Assembly: GCA_029820295.1 (NCBI GenBank)
Contig: JALGVA010000036.1
Coordinates: forward strand, 1-54,717
Length of the DNA stretch: 54,717 nucleotides
Source of the DNA: Candidatus Zipacnadia bacterium
GTDB taxonomy: Bacteria > Armatimonadota > Zipacnadia > Zipacnadales > UBA5352
Direction: 5' to 3'
Shown here: piece by piece, positions 34,169 through 42,954 of the stretch
Position numbering within the stretch: the first letter of the stretch is position 1
How the letters are laid out: each line of letters opens with the position of its first letter
Notes under the pieces: model-generated
The model's input: only the letters and a program-made list of their open reading frames with translations
Told to the model about the DNA's origin: nothing
The model's database searches: none
Program-made: the position numbers and the translations under genes

Positions 34169-36367
34169 GTGAACCTGCGCCCGTACGCCTACGTGCTCGC
34201 CGCGGTGATGCTCGGCGGTCTGTCCCCGGTCTTCACCAAGCTCCTGCTGCTGCAGAACGTCGAGGGCCCGACCATCGTCGCCGCCCGCTACCTGCTGACT
34301 GTCCTGCTGCTGATCCCCTTCGGCATCCCCCAGCGCAGAAAGGACGCGCCGCCCCCGGACCGCAAGGCGTGGCTGACGCTGATCCTCGTCGGCGTCTTCG
34401 GCTCGGGCTTCGGGGCGCTGCTCTTCACCGCCGCCGTGGACCTGGGCTCGGCGGGCGTGGTCAACGCCATCTCCAAGACCGCCCCGATCTTCGTCGCGCT
34501 CTTCTCGTACTTCACGCTGCGCGAGCGCGTCACCTACCTGCGCCTCCTGCTGGTCGCCGTCATGGTCGCCGCCGACGTGCTGATCGCTGCCGGCGAGCTG
34601 ACCTTCACCGGGGAGCTGGCCCGCACCCGCCTGATCGCCGACCTCCTCGCGCTCGGCGCGGGGATGACGCGCGCCGCCGCCGAGATCCTCGGCAAGAGCG
34701 CGCTGCGCCGCTTCCGCCCGACGGCCGTCGCCCTGTGGCGCTTCGGCATCGGCCTCATCGTAGCCGCCACTGTCTCCGTAGGCACGGGCGGCTGGGCGTC
34801 GCTCATCGGCCTGAGCGTGCGCGGCTGGGTAATCCTGGTCGCGCTCGCGGGCGTGAGCACCGCGCTCTACATGGCGCTCTACTACCGCGGCCTGTCGGAG
34901 ATCCCCGCGCACGTGGCCGTCAGCCTCAAGCTGCTGGGCGCCATCGTCACCGTCATCGTCTCGTGGATCGTGTTGGCCGAGGCGCTCACGCCCTATCACA
35001 TCGCGGGCATCGCGGTGCTCATCTCCGGCGCGTATCTGCTGGTCATGCGCACGGCACGGCCTCCCGCCGCGCACGGCCCCCTGCCCGGACGCAGGCCCTG
35101 GGCGCGGCTGCGTCCGCGGCTGGTCGGGCTCGTGGTGCTGCTGGTGCTCTCGTCCGTGGGCGTCGTATGGTACCTGTCGGTGCGCCACAGCGTGCAGCTC
35201 CTTCAGCAGCAGGTGCAGCTCACGGTGGGGGAGATCGCGGCCATCCTGGTCGAATTCGGCGGCCTCGAGGAGCGGCCCTCGTGGCAGAGCTACCAGCAGT
35301 ACCTCCAGCGCGTGGTCGGGCATCGCGTCGAGGGGCGGCTCTACGCGCTTGAGGTCGTCTACGTCGCGGCCCTCGATGAGCGCGGCAACGTCGGCGCCTT
35401 CGCCACCACGCCGGAGCTGACGGTGGTCGGTGAGGACGGTCAGCCCTATTCGGTGCGCGACCGTGAATCGATGCGCCAACTGCTGGTGGCGATGGAGAAT
35501 CCGGCGCGCCGCCGCGGCCTGATCATCGCCAGCGCGCGGCTCATCAGCGAGGGCCGCATGGTCGGCACGCTGAAGATGGGGTGCAAGCGCGAGATGTCCG
35601 AGGGCATGGTGGGAGAGATTGTGGGGCGCAGCGCCATGGCTGCGCTCACCGTGCTGCTGCTCGCTGCGGCCATCACGGCGCTGGTGGTGGGCGGGATGGT
35701 GGAGCCGATCGAGCGGCTCGCAGCCGAGCTGTACTCGCGCCGGAGCCGGGGAGTGGCCGCCTCCGCGGACGTGGATGAGGTCGAGCAGATCCGGCGGGCG
35801 CTGGCCGTCGTGGGGGAGGCCGTGGGCCTCGAGCGCCGCACCACCGCCGCGGTGAGCCTCGGCCTGGCCGAGCGTGCTCTGACGGGGCCCGAGCTGTCGC
35901 CGCCGCGCGAGGCGACCTGGCTGCTGGTCAGGTTGCCCGACGCCGACGCCGCCGCGCTCGCCGTCGCCATCGAGACGGTCGCGCGCGAGGCGGCGCGCCA
36001 GGACGGGGTGCTGGAGGGTGTCGGCGCCGGGCATGTGCTCGGGAAGTGGGTTGGCGAGCGCGACGACGCCCTGCGCGCCGGGCTGGCGGCGCTGGCGGTG
36101 GTCGATGATCTCAGCGCCGCCCTGCGCCGCCCCGTAACTATCGCGGTGGGCGCGGGCAATGATGCAGAGAAGTGGCCGGACGCGCGCCAGGCGCTGGCCG
36201 AGCCGGGCGACCGTCCCGCAGACGTGCTCATCGGGCCGCAGGCGCGGCTCGACGTCGCCGATCATCTCGTGGTCGAGCCCGCGGAGGGCTTGGGAGGTTT
36301 TGCACTGCTGATCGGCCGCGCCGGCCCGGACGCGCTCACCGCCGTGGCCCGCGAGACTGAGGACTGA
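34169..36367 (+). CDS. EamA transporter fused to an extracytoplasmic sensor and cyclase-like domain
   Basis: This 732-residue fusion starts with two EamA/DMT repeats (about 6-140 and 155-292, ten helices, with SAGVVNAISKTAPIFVALFSYFTLRE and the second-repeat LLGAIVTVIVSWIVLAEALTP). A further helix (about 318-337) is followed by an extracytoplasmic segment (340-485) of CACHE-like type, another helix (488-510), a HAMP-like linker with VEPIERLAAEL, and a C-terminal domain (about 582-715) that follows the strand order of class III cyclases but lacks the metal Asp residues (GHV where GDA is expected). It may be a transporter with its own sensing module. The GTG at 34169 lacks a clear Shine-Dalgarno and the frame is open upstream; an earlier non-standard start is possible. 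Confidence 0.75.
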   Translation: MNLRPYAYVLAAVMLGGLSPVFTKLLLLQNVEGPTIVAARYLLTVLLLIPFGIPQRRKDAPPPDRKAWLTLILVGVFGSGFGALLFTAAVDLGSAGVVNAISKTAPIFVALFSYFTLRERVTYLRLLLVAVMVAADVLIAAGELTFTGELARTRLIADLLALGAGMTRAAAEILGKSALRRFRPTAVALWRFGIGLIVAATVSVGTGGWASLIGLSVRGWVILVALAGVSTALYMALYYRGLSEIPAHVAVSLKLLGAIVTVIVSWIVLAEALTPYHIAGIAVLISGAYLLVMRTARPPAAHGPLPGRRPWARLRPRLVGLVVLLVLSSVGVVWYLSVRHSVQLLQQQVQLTVGEIAAILVEFGGLEERPSWQSYQQYLQRVVGHRVEGRLYALEVVYVAALDERGNVGAFATTPELTVVGEDGQPYSVRDRESMRQLLVAMENPARRRGLIIASARLISEGRMVGTLKMGCKREMSEGMVGEIVGRSAMAALTVLLLAAAITALVVGGMVEPIERLAAELYSRRSRGVAASADVDEVEQIRRALAVVGEAVGLERRTTAAVSLGLAERALTGPELSPPREATWLLVRLPDADAAALAVAIETVAREAARQDGVLEGVGAGHVLGKWVGERDDALRAGLAALAVVDDLSAALRRPVTIAVGAGNDAEKWPDARQALAEPGDRPADVLIGPQARLDVADHLVVEPAEGLGGFALLIGRAGPDALTAVARETED

Positions 36368-37518
36368 TGAAGCGAGGGATCAGGCACCACGTGAACTCGA
36401 GCGCCATCGCACGTACGTTCGCGTCTGCACCGCGGGCCGTGACGGCCGCCGCGCTGGCGGCGCTGGCCCTCGCGTTGGCCGGCTGCCCACCGCCCGGAGA
36501 CAATGAGATCCGCGTCACCGTCTCCGGCACGGGCGACAACTCCGCCGACCTGACGCGGGAGGAGATCGTCTCGCTCGCCCGGCGCGAGGCGAAGCTGTGG
36601 TGGTACACTTCGCTGCCTGAGAGCGAGGCCCGGGAGTTCCTGCGGCGCTTCCAGGTTCAGCACCCTTACATCACGGTGCACCTGGTGCGCGGTAGCACCT
36701 TCGAGATCGTGCGCCGCATTGACCGCGAGCTCGCACGGGGGCAGGTGCAGGCGGACGTGGTGCACGTCCTCGACCCCGGGGTCTTCGATGACCTGCGCCG
36801 ACGCGGCGAGCTGTACGCGTATGAATCGCCCGACGCCCCCGCGATCCCGGCGCAGTACCAGGAGCCCGGCCAGTGGGCGGCCATGCGCGCCGTGACCGTG
36901 TGCATCGCCTTCGACACCCGACGGCTGACCCTCGAGGAGGTACCGCAGACCTGGCCCGAACTGCTGGAGGAGAGGTGGCGTGGCCGCATCGGCCTCAAGG
37001 ACGCGCAGACCGGCGGCTCGGCCTACGCCCAGTACTACCTGTTGCGCGAAGAGTACGGCGCGTCGTTCTGGCGGAGCATGGCCGCTCAGAACCCGCATCT
37101 GTTCCGCTCCTCGGCCGACACCCTGCGTGCGCTGGAGGCGGGCGACATCGATCTCGCGGGCGGCATCCTCGGCTACAGCGTCTACCAGGCCGCCCTGGAG
37201 GGACAGCCCGTCCAGGCGGTATGGCCGCGCGACGGCGTGCCCATGACCATCGGGCCGCTTGCCGTGCTCAGCCGCGCCCCACACCCACATGCCGCGATCC
37301 TGTTCGTGGACTACGCGCTGTCACGCGCGGGGCAGCAGGCCATCGTGGAGATCAGCAGTTGCTTCTCGCTGCGCGCCGACGTCAGCCCGCCACCGGGCCG
37401 CCCTCCCCTGTCGGAGCTGAACATCCTGACTCAAGAGGGCTCGTGGTCCGAGTACCGCACCCGCCAGGAGCGCCTGCAGTCAGAGTACAGCCGGCTGTTC
37501 CATCCCGAGTCGGAGTAG
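36367..37518 (+). CDS. Iron-type ABC transporter substrate-binding lipoprotein
   Basis: A 383-residue protein. A long N-terminus ends in the lipobox LALAGC with C40 as lipid site. A periplasmic binding-protein fold of the Fe3+/AfuA-SbpA type follows (LWWYTSLPESEAREFLRRFQ, DVVHVLDPGVFDDLRRRGEL, YSVYQAALEG). It would capture iron or a small anion or organic substrate and deliver it to a permease, but no permease or ATPase gene follows. It overlaps the previous stop by one base (TGATG), so it is the last member of the Bat-operon run. Confidence 0.82.
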   Translation: MKRGIRHHVNSSAIARTFASAPRAVTAAALAALALALAGCPPPGDNEIRVTVSGTGDNSADLTREEIVSLARREAKLWWYTSLPESEAREFLRRFQVQHPYITVHLVRGSTFEIVRRIDRELARGQVQADVVHVLDPGVFDDLRRRGELYAYESPDAPAIPAQYQEPGQWAAMRAVTVCIAFDTRRLTLEEVPQTWPELLEERWRGRIGLKDAQTGGSAYAQYYLLREEYGASFWRSMAAQNPHLFRSSADTLRALEAGDIDLAGGILGYSVYQAALEGQPVQAVWPRDGVPMTIGPLAVLSRAPHPHAAILFVDYALSRAGQQAIVEISSCFSLRADVSPPPGRPPLSELNILTQEGSWSEYRTRQERLQSEYSRLFHPESE

Positions 37519-37672
37519 CGACCATACAATGCAGGTCTGACGCCGGCGGCGGCGAAGACAGCACAGTTGAGCGTGGATCACGTCGGTTGCCGCGCGGCGT
37601 CGCACCGGCATGGGCCTGAGCGGGCCGGCCGGGACTGGACAACGAGCGACAGGACGACAGGAGGCCGAGGCG

Positions 37673-38527
37673 ATGAGGAAAGCGACAATGCTGGTGATGG
37701 TGATGGCGCTGCTCACGCTGATGTGCGCCGCGGCGCACGCGTCTGGCGGCGGCTTCAGGGATGCCCGTGTGCTGGGCATGGGCCTGACGCGAGTCGGGCT
37801 GCCGGGCAGCTCAACGACCTTCAGTGACAACCCGGGCGCTCTGCCCACAGTCCAGACGTGGGGCCTGAGTCTGTCTCCGTGGCCGGCGCGCGTCTCCGGG
37901 ACAGCGACGGTCGACTCCGAGTCCGACGGCGACCGCTATGGCATCGCCGGCAGCGCGCGCAACGCCGCCGCCACCCGGGGCTTCGGCGCCGGCTGGGCGA
38001 CCTTCGACGGCACCTACATTGATGAGGACCTCTTCGGCATCGGCTACGGCTGCGTGTGTTGCTGCGGGATCATGGGCGGCGTGTCGCTCTATCACCGGAC
38101 GTGGGAGACGTCGGACCAGATGAGCACCGAGCAGAACGGCAGCGGTGACAACACCTGGTTCGATGTGGGCTTCTTCCACCAGTTCGACCTGCCGCTCAAC
38201 ACCTGGTCGGTCGGCGTGGTGGCGCGTGATGTGACCGACGAGTTCGGCAGCGGTCCCACGTGGGACCTCGGCGTCTCCGTGGAGTTGCCCACAGCGCTGC
38301 TCATCGGTGCCGATCTCGTTGACGTCACCGACGAGACCAACTCCGTACTCAATGTAGGGGCCGAGTGGCCGATCCCGCTCTCGCCCGTGGTCGTGCGCGC
38401 GGGCCTGGCCGATGGCGACTTCACCGCCGGCGCCGGCTACCGCATCGGCAACTGGGAGATCGGCGCCGCCTGGGCCGACTTCGAGTTCGGCGACGAGGCC
38501 GTGGTAGGCGCCACCGGATGCTTCTGA
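37673..38527 (+). CDS. Small outer-membrane beta-barrel-like protein, copy 1
   Basis: A 284-residue protein: signal peptide (VMVMALLTLMCAAAHA), alternating hydrophobic/aromatic strands (WFDVGFFHQFDLPLNTWSVGVV, GAGYRIGNWEIGAAWADFEF) and a C-terminal Phe, the assembly signal of outer-membrane barrels. The motif FSDNPGALP is a variant of the NPAGLP motif in the two copies downstream and resembles PorV/UPF0164-type proteins. It alone has a Cys cluster (GCVCCCG) near residue 127. AGGAGG lies 8 bases before the ATG. Confidence 0.72.
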   Translation: MRKATMLVMVMALLTLMCAAAHASGGGFRDARVLGMGLTRVGLPGSSTTFSDNPGALPTVQTWGLSLSPWPARVSGTATVDSESDGDRYGIAGSARNAAATRGFGAGWATFDGTYIDEDLFGIGYGCVCCCGIMGGVSLYHRTWETSDQMSTEQNGSGDNTWFDVGFFHQFDLPLNTWSVGVVARDVTDEFGSGPTWDLGVSVELPTALLIGADLVDVTDETNSVLNVGAEWPIPLSPVVVRAGLADGDFTAGAGYRIGNWEIGAAWADFEFGDEAVVGATGCF

Positions 38528-38712
38528 CCCGGAGGGTAGTCGTTGCCCTCTCGTCCGTGCAGGGAGGAATCGGCGCCCCCGCGGGGAACGAGGCGGACGG
38601 GCGGGGTCCACGACCTCGTCTGCCGCTACCGTGGCACGTGCGGCGCGGGGGCGTCGTCGTGCCGAAGACCCGTACCGAGGACGCCGCACTACCACCAATG
38701 GGAGGCAGTACT

Positions 38713-39573
38713 ATGAGGAGCCTGACGTTGCTTGCTGTGACGCTGGGGCTGATCGCCCTGGTCGCCGCGCCGGCGCTGGCGCAGAACGTGCGCACGACCG
38801 CGATGGGTGAGACCTCGGTCGGTCTCGCCGACGACTCCGACGCGCTGTTCTACAACCCCGCGGGGCTGCCGTGGGTCAACACCGAGGGCCTGGATGACTA
38901 CGATGGCTACGATGGCTACGACGGCTCGTGGGAGAGCGCAGCCTCCGTCGTGGGCTCGGTTGACGCCGACTGGGACCGCTTCGGCATCTCATACGCGGGC
39001 CACGACGCGGACATGCGCCAGGGCATCGGCGCGGGCTATGACTTCTGGGACTTCGACGGGTCCGAGACCAGCACCTTCGGCGCCGGCTACGGCATGCAGA
39101 TCGGCGAGAGCGCGTTCGCCGTGGGCGTCGCGGTGCTGTTCGAGACCCACGAATTCGACATGACCGCCGAGCAGACCGGCGTCGATGACGACCTCACCTT
39201 CATCAACCTCGGCCTGATGTACCGCAACGTGGACGAGAACATGAATGAATGGCGCGCCGGCTTCCTGGTCAATGACATCGCCGAAGACAGCTCGCCCGCG
39301 CCGATCTACGACCTGGGCGCGTCGGTCCGCACCCCCGACGGCCTGATCCTCGCGCTGGATGTCAACGACGTCAGCGACGAGATCGACACCTGGGTCAATG
39401 TCGGTGCGGAGTACCCCATCCCGGAGACCGACGCCATCGTCCGCGCCGGCCTGCTCGATGGTGACTTCACCGCGGGCGTCGGCTATCGCTTCGACACCTG
39501 GGAGGTCGGCGTGGCCTACCAGGATCTCGACGCGACCGAGGAGACCTCGATCGGCGTCGCCGGCGTGTTCTAA
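38713..39573 (+). CDS. Small outer-membrane beta-barrel-like protein, copy 2
   Basis: A 286-residue paralogue: signal peptide (LLAVTLGLIALVAAPALAQ), TAMGETSVGLADDSDALFYNPAGLP, barrel-type strands and a C-terminal Phe. Near residues 61-70 it contains a short tandem repeat of Asp-Gly-Tyr triplets (bases about 38896-38925). Conserved features shared with copies 1 and 3 include VNVGAEYPIP, VRAGLLDGDFTAGVGYR and a final Gly/Ala-x-Phe. GGAGG precedes the start by 7 bases. The order and similarity show tandem duplication. Confidence 0.75.
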   Translation: MRSLTLLAVTLGLIALVAAPALAQNVRTTAMGETSVGLADDSDALFYNPAGLPWVNTEGLDDYDGYDGYDGSWESAASVVGSVDADWDRFGISYAGHDADMRQGIGAGYDFWDFDGSETSTFGAGYGMQIGESAFAVGVAVLFETHEFDMTAEQTGVDDDLTFINLGLMYRNVDENMNEWRAGFLVNDIAEDSSPAPIYDLGASVRTPDGLILALDVNDVSDEIDTWVNVGAEYPIPETDAIVRAGLLDGDFTAGVGYRFDTWEVGVAYQDLDATEETSIGVAGVF

Positions 39574-39599
39574 ACTCAGACCCACGCGCACACGCTTGC

Positions 39600-39627
39600 G
39601 GGGCCCCCGACGTTCGTCGGGGGCCCC
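39600..39627 (+). terminator. Terminator after barrel copy 2
   Basis: A perfect 12-bp stem (GGGGCCCCCGAC/GTCGGGGGCCCC) with loop GTTC lies 27 bases after the stop. No T-tract follows, but the stem is very stable. Confidence 0.65.
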
Positions 39628-39773
39628 GTCAGGTGAAATGGGGGAGTGCGGCGTGCCCCTCGCGCAACGTCGCCATCGTACCCCTGTCTAACCCACACAG
39701 AGCAATACAGAGAATCAACCAGCCAAGCGCGTGTAGTGAGGAATATACCTACCGACCTTAGGAGGTAACGTAA

Positions 39774-40610
39774 ATGCGCATCGCAGTTCTTCTGACAGTG
39801 GCCGCATTGGTCTGCATACTGGCCGCGATGCCCGCCGTGGCCCAGACCGCCCGCAACTCGGCCATGGGCGAGATCGGCGTTGGACTGGCCGACGATTCGA
39901 CGGCGTTCATCAGCAACCCGGCCGGCCTGCCGGGCGTTACGACCTTCGGCCAGACGTTCTCTCCGTGGCCCAGCCGCGTCGGCGTGGTGGCCTCGGTGGA
40001 GGCCGACTGGGACCGCTGCGGGGCGTGGTACACCGCGCGCAACGTGGATCAGGCCCTGGGCTGGGGCGCCGGCTACTGGCGCCACGACTTCGGCGGCCTC
40101 GAGATCGACACGCTTGGCGGTGGCTTCGGCATGGCGATCGGGGACAGTGGCTTCAGTGCCGGCGTCAACGTCATCAACGAGAACCAGGATGTCGGCATGA
40201 CGGCGACGCAGAACGGCGCGGACCTCGACAGCACCTTCTTCGACATCGGTGTCATGTATCAGCGCGCGGACGCGCTGGCGAATCGCTGGCGAGTGGGCGC
40301 GGTCGCGCGCGACATCTCGGACGAGAGCGGCGTGGGCCCGTGGTACGACGTGGGCGCGTCGGTGACGATGCCGAGCGGCCTGATCGTCGGCGTGGATCTG
40401 CTGGACGTGACCGAGGAGATCGACGCGGTGGTCAACATCGGGGCTGAGTTCCCGATCCCGATGACCGACTTCCTGGTACGCGCGGGCGCGGTGGACGGCG
40501 ACCTGACCGCCGGCTTCGGCTACCGCCGCGACAACTGGGAGTTCGCGGCGTCCTATCAGAACCTGGACGCGGGCGACGAGACGGCGATCGGCCTGAGCGC
40601 CTGCTTCTGA
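39774..40610 (+). CDS. Small outer-membrane beta-barrel-like protein, copy 3
   Basis: A 278-residue paralogue: signal peptide (VLLTVAALVCILAAMPAVAQ), NSAMGEIGVGLADDSTAFISNPAGLPG, strands such as AGFGYRRDNWEFAASYQNLD and C-terminal Phe. The Shine-Dalgarno AGGAGGT 8 bases before the ATG is the strongest of the three copies. It is separated from copy 2 by a terminator and about 145 bases of unusually AT-containing sequence, so it is probably expressed separately. Confidence 0.75.
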   Translation: MRIAVLLTVAALVCILAAMPAVAQTARNSAMGEIGVGLADDSTAFISNPAGLPGVTTFGQTFSPWPSRVGVVASVEADWDRCGAWYTARNVDQALGWGAGYWRHDFGGLEIDTLGGGFGMAIGDSGFSAGVNVINENQDVGMTATQNGADLDSTFFDIGVMYQRADALANRWRVGAVARDISDESGVGPWYDVGASVTMPSGLIVGVDLLDVTEEIDAVVNIGAEFPIPMTDFLVRAGAVDGDLTAGFGYRRDNWEFAASYQNLDAGDETAIGLSACF

Positions 40611-40638
40611 TCCACGCGTTCTATCCGTGACCACGGAT

Positions 40639-40663
40639 GGCTCCCGGCCACGCGTCGGGGGCC
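40639..40663 (+). terminator. Hairpin after barrel copy 3
   Basis: GGCTCCCGG pairs with TCGGGGGCC (two G-T pairs) around a 7-base loop, 28 bases after the stop codon, followed by GTGTGCTTCC. Confidence 0.45.
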
Positions 40664-41127
40664 GTGTGCTTCCTCCGGGCGCACGGAAGCGGCGGGCACG
40701 GCTACGGGCGGGGGCCGCGCGGCCTCTGGAGCCTGCGTCTGATACGGTAATACGTGTAACATACATTATGTCGTCTATGACTGGGCACTCAAGTCGGCAC
40801 CGGCGAGCCTGACCGGCGGCCTGCCCCCCCGCGTCTCTCCCGTCCCGAAACGGCGCACGCGCGCCTCGCGCGTGCCATGAGACGGCAACCTCGATGCGGT
40901 GGAGCCGGACGGCACCACGTGGGCGAGCACCTTCTGCCGGGCATGGATGGCGACACCGGCGGCTCTGAAAGCGCCGCCCTGCGCATGACAAGTGCGTGCG
41001 CGTGCAGACACGGGAGAGCGCAGTCTCGGTTCGGGAACACGGGGACGCTCAGCCAGAGGCCGCGCGCAGCTTGCGTGGGTGACGCGAGCGGGCCTCTCTC
41101 CCCCACCTTCCGGCGCGTGGCACGCGC
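40664..41127. other. Long convergent intergenic region with an AT-rich island
   Basis: About 460 bases between two convergent genes without a coding frame I can support. Most is ordinary GC-rich sequence. At 40741-40795 there is an AT-rich island with an imperfect palindrome (40748-40768, TAAT-x3-TGTAACA-x3-ATTA). On the minus strand it also has a TTGAGT (40787-40792)/CATAAT (40765-40770) pair spaced 16 bases, which could start a short leftward transcript. Confidence 0.35.
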
Positions 41128-42801
41128 TCACATGTACCCCAGGCTGCGCAGGCGCTGCTCGACCGCATCACGCTCTGTGTCGCTGTAGCTGTCGGCCTCA
41201 GGACGCTCCGGTTCGGGCCACGGCCCGCAGGTCTCCGGTTCGGCGCCGACGACCGAACCGTCCAGCGCCTCCAACAGCACTCGTCCGTCCATATCCCGCG
41301 GTACCGGCCGCCCGAGCAGGTGCAACGCGGTCGGCGTCAGGTCCTCCACCGACGCGCTCTCTACCTCCGCGCCGGAGTTGACGCCCCGCCCGGCGAGCAT
41401 GATGATGCCGACGGAGGAGTGGACGCCCCAGCCGGGGTCAAGCGCCACCACCGGCTCCGGTTGCACGTCGATGAGGGGCAGCATCCCCATGCCCGACCGC
41501 GCGCTCACGGTCAGATAGCGCTCCTGCACGGGCACGCCGTAGAGGTCAGGTCCCAGATGCCCCCAGGGACCGTCATAGAGCTGCTCGTTGCGCAGGACCT
41601 GCGTGTAGATCGCCTCACCGGAGAGCGGGTCACGCAGCGACTGCAGCAGCGCCGTGACGTCATCCGCCAGGCCGGGCACATCCTCCGGGGCGACGATTCC
41701 CTCCGCGTCGCGCCCCAGCAGGTTGAGCCGTACCTGCGCGTATTTCCCCCAGGGAGCCGCGCGCGTGCGCGACCAGTCGATGGCCACATCTTCCTGGTAG
41801 GTCGAGAGGCGCCCGCGCATCCGGCGCGCCAGCGGGGCCATCAGTCGCGCCAGCGGCGGCAGCGCGCGCTTGAGGCCCATCCACAGGCGCAGCGCCGAGG
41901 CCGCCCGCGAGCGACGGCCCTCCAGCTCCGCGGCCTGACCCCCGCTCTTCGACGCGTAGGCCAGCAGCCCGTGCTCGAGGAAGAGCTTCTCGAGGTTCAC
42001 CAGTCGGTCCGCGGAGGTGCCGCCGTGATCGGAGAGCACGATGATCGTGGTGTCGTCGCCCATCCACTCCGCGAGCAGCGCACCTACGCGCTCGTCCACG
42101 AGCCGGTAGGCCTCGATGACCTGGCCGTCCGCGGGCAGCGTTTCCGGGCGCATGGGCGCCATCTCGCGCCCAAGGTGGCCGTGGTGCACCCAGTCCACGA
42201 TCTGAAAGGATGTCATGTACACGTCGCACGGCCACTCCCGCAGCAGCGCCCTCGTGCCCAGCAGCGGCACGTCGGCATGCTGCACGAGCGCGGCGCGGTC
42301 GCCCTCGGGGTCCTGGATCGTGAACGGGCACAGCTCGTAGTCCCCGACCGCGTCGCGCAGCACCTTGAAGGCCTCGCGCGGCCGGGCCATCGACGGCTCA
42401 TAGCCCGCTGCGTCGAAGCCCGAGACCTGGAAGCCGCTGAGGGGCTCGGGCGGGTAGGTCGCCGGCAGGTTGAAGGTGCCCACGCGCAGCCCGGAGTCGC
42501 TGAGGGCGCGCCACAGCGTCATGGCGCGCCGTCGCGAGGCGATCGGCGAGTCCATGGCATCGCCGGCCATGGGCAGGAAGTCGAAGACGCCGTGCCGCCC
42601 GGGGCCCTTGCCGGTCATGATCGAGGTCCACGCGGGCGGCGTGGTCGGCGGCGTGGTCGAGCGCGCCGGCCCCCACGCCCCGTCGCGCGCCAGGGCCGCC
42701 AGGTTGGGCAGCTCCCCGGCGTCCATCAGGTGACGGGTGATGAGCCAGTCTGCCCCGTCAATACCGATAACCAGCAGTCGCGGCCTGGTCGTATCGCTCA
42801 T
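41128..42801 (-). CDS. Alkaline phosphatase superfamily phosphodiesterase
   Basis: A 557-residue protein of the type I phosphodiesterase/nucleotide pyrophosphatase group. The N-terminal metal site is VIGIDGADW, STTPPTTPPAWTSIMTGKGPGRHGVFDF holds the catalytic Thr/Ser and the GxHG motif, VDWVHHGHLG and LSDHGGTS give further metal ligands, and a late HSSVGIIMLAG completes the set. Members cleave phosphodiesters or transfer phospho groups of lipids and glycans. The ATG at 42801 is in frame at the motif start; the open frame upstream overlaps the divergent GT2 gene and is not real. Neighbouring polysaccharide genes suggest a surface-glycan role. Confidence 0.85.
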   Translation of the reverse strand: MSDTTRPRLLVIGIDGADWLITRHLMDAGELPNLAALARDGAWGPARSTTPPTTPPAWTSIMTGKGPGRHGVFDFLPMAGDAMDSPIASRRRAMTLWRALSDSGLRVGTFNLPATYPPEPLSGFQVSGFDAAGYEPSMARPREAFKVLRDAVGDYELCPFTIQDPEGDRAALVQHADVPLLGTRALLREWPCDVYMTSFQIVDWVHHGHLGREMAPMRPETLPADGQVIEAYRLVDERVGALLAEWMGDDTTIIVLSDHGGTSADRLVNLEKLFLEHGLLAYASKSGGQAAELEGRRSRAASALRLWMGLKRALPPLARLMAPLARRMRGRLSTYQEDVAIDWSRTRAAPWGKYAQVRLNLLGRDAEGIVAPEDVPGLADDVTALLQSLRDPLSGEAIYTQVLRNEQLYDGPWGHLGPDLYGVPVQERYLTVSARSGMGMLPLIDVQPEPVVALDPGWGVHSSVGIIMLAGRGVNSGAEVESASVEDLTPTALHLLGRPVPRDMDGRVLLEALDGSVVGAEPETCGPWPEPERPEADSYSDTERDAVEQRLRSLGYM

Positions 42802-42882
42802 GGGGTCATCCTCTCCGTGCGGCCAGGCGCATGTTCGTGGCCGGACGTACGCCGGCCTGCATGCGCGACACACTTCCGCTTC

Positions 42883-42911
42883 TTGCTCCGGGCGCGCCGA
42901 TGGCGTAGACT
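42883..42911 (+). promoter_or_regulatory. Promoter of the glycan export operon
   Basis: TTGCTC (42883-42888) and TAGACT (42906-42911) are 17 bases apart, about 40 bases upstream of the GT2 start. Confidence 0.5.
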
Positions 42912-42954
42912 GTGCCGGTGAGCGAACGACGCCTCCGGAGCGCAGCATACTGCC

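Noticed and set aside
33923-36265. Minus-strand frame of 780 codons opposite the EamA fusion
   Set aside because: The product is rich in Arg, Asp, Gln and His without hydrophobic core segments; the plus strand has ordered membrane helices.
38895-38930. Short tandem repeat encoding Asp-Gly-Tyr units in barrel copy 2
   Set aside because: Only about three units and in frame; noted in the gene entry but too short to be a CRISPR or separate repeat element.
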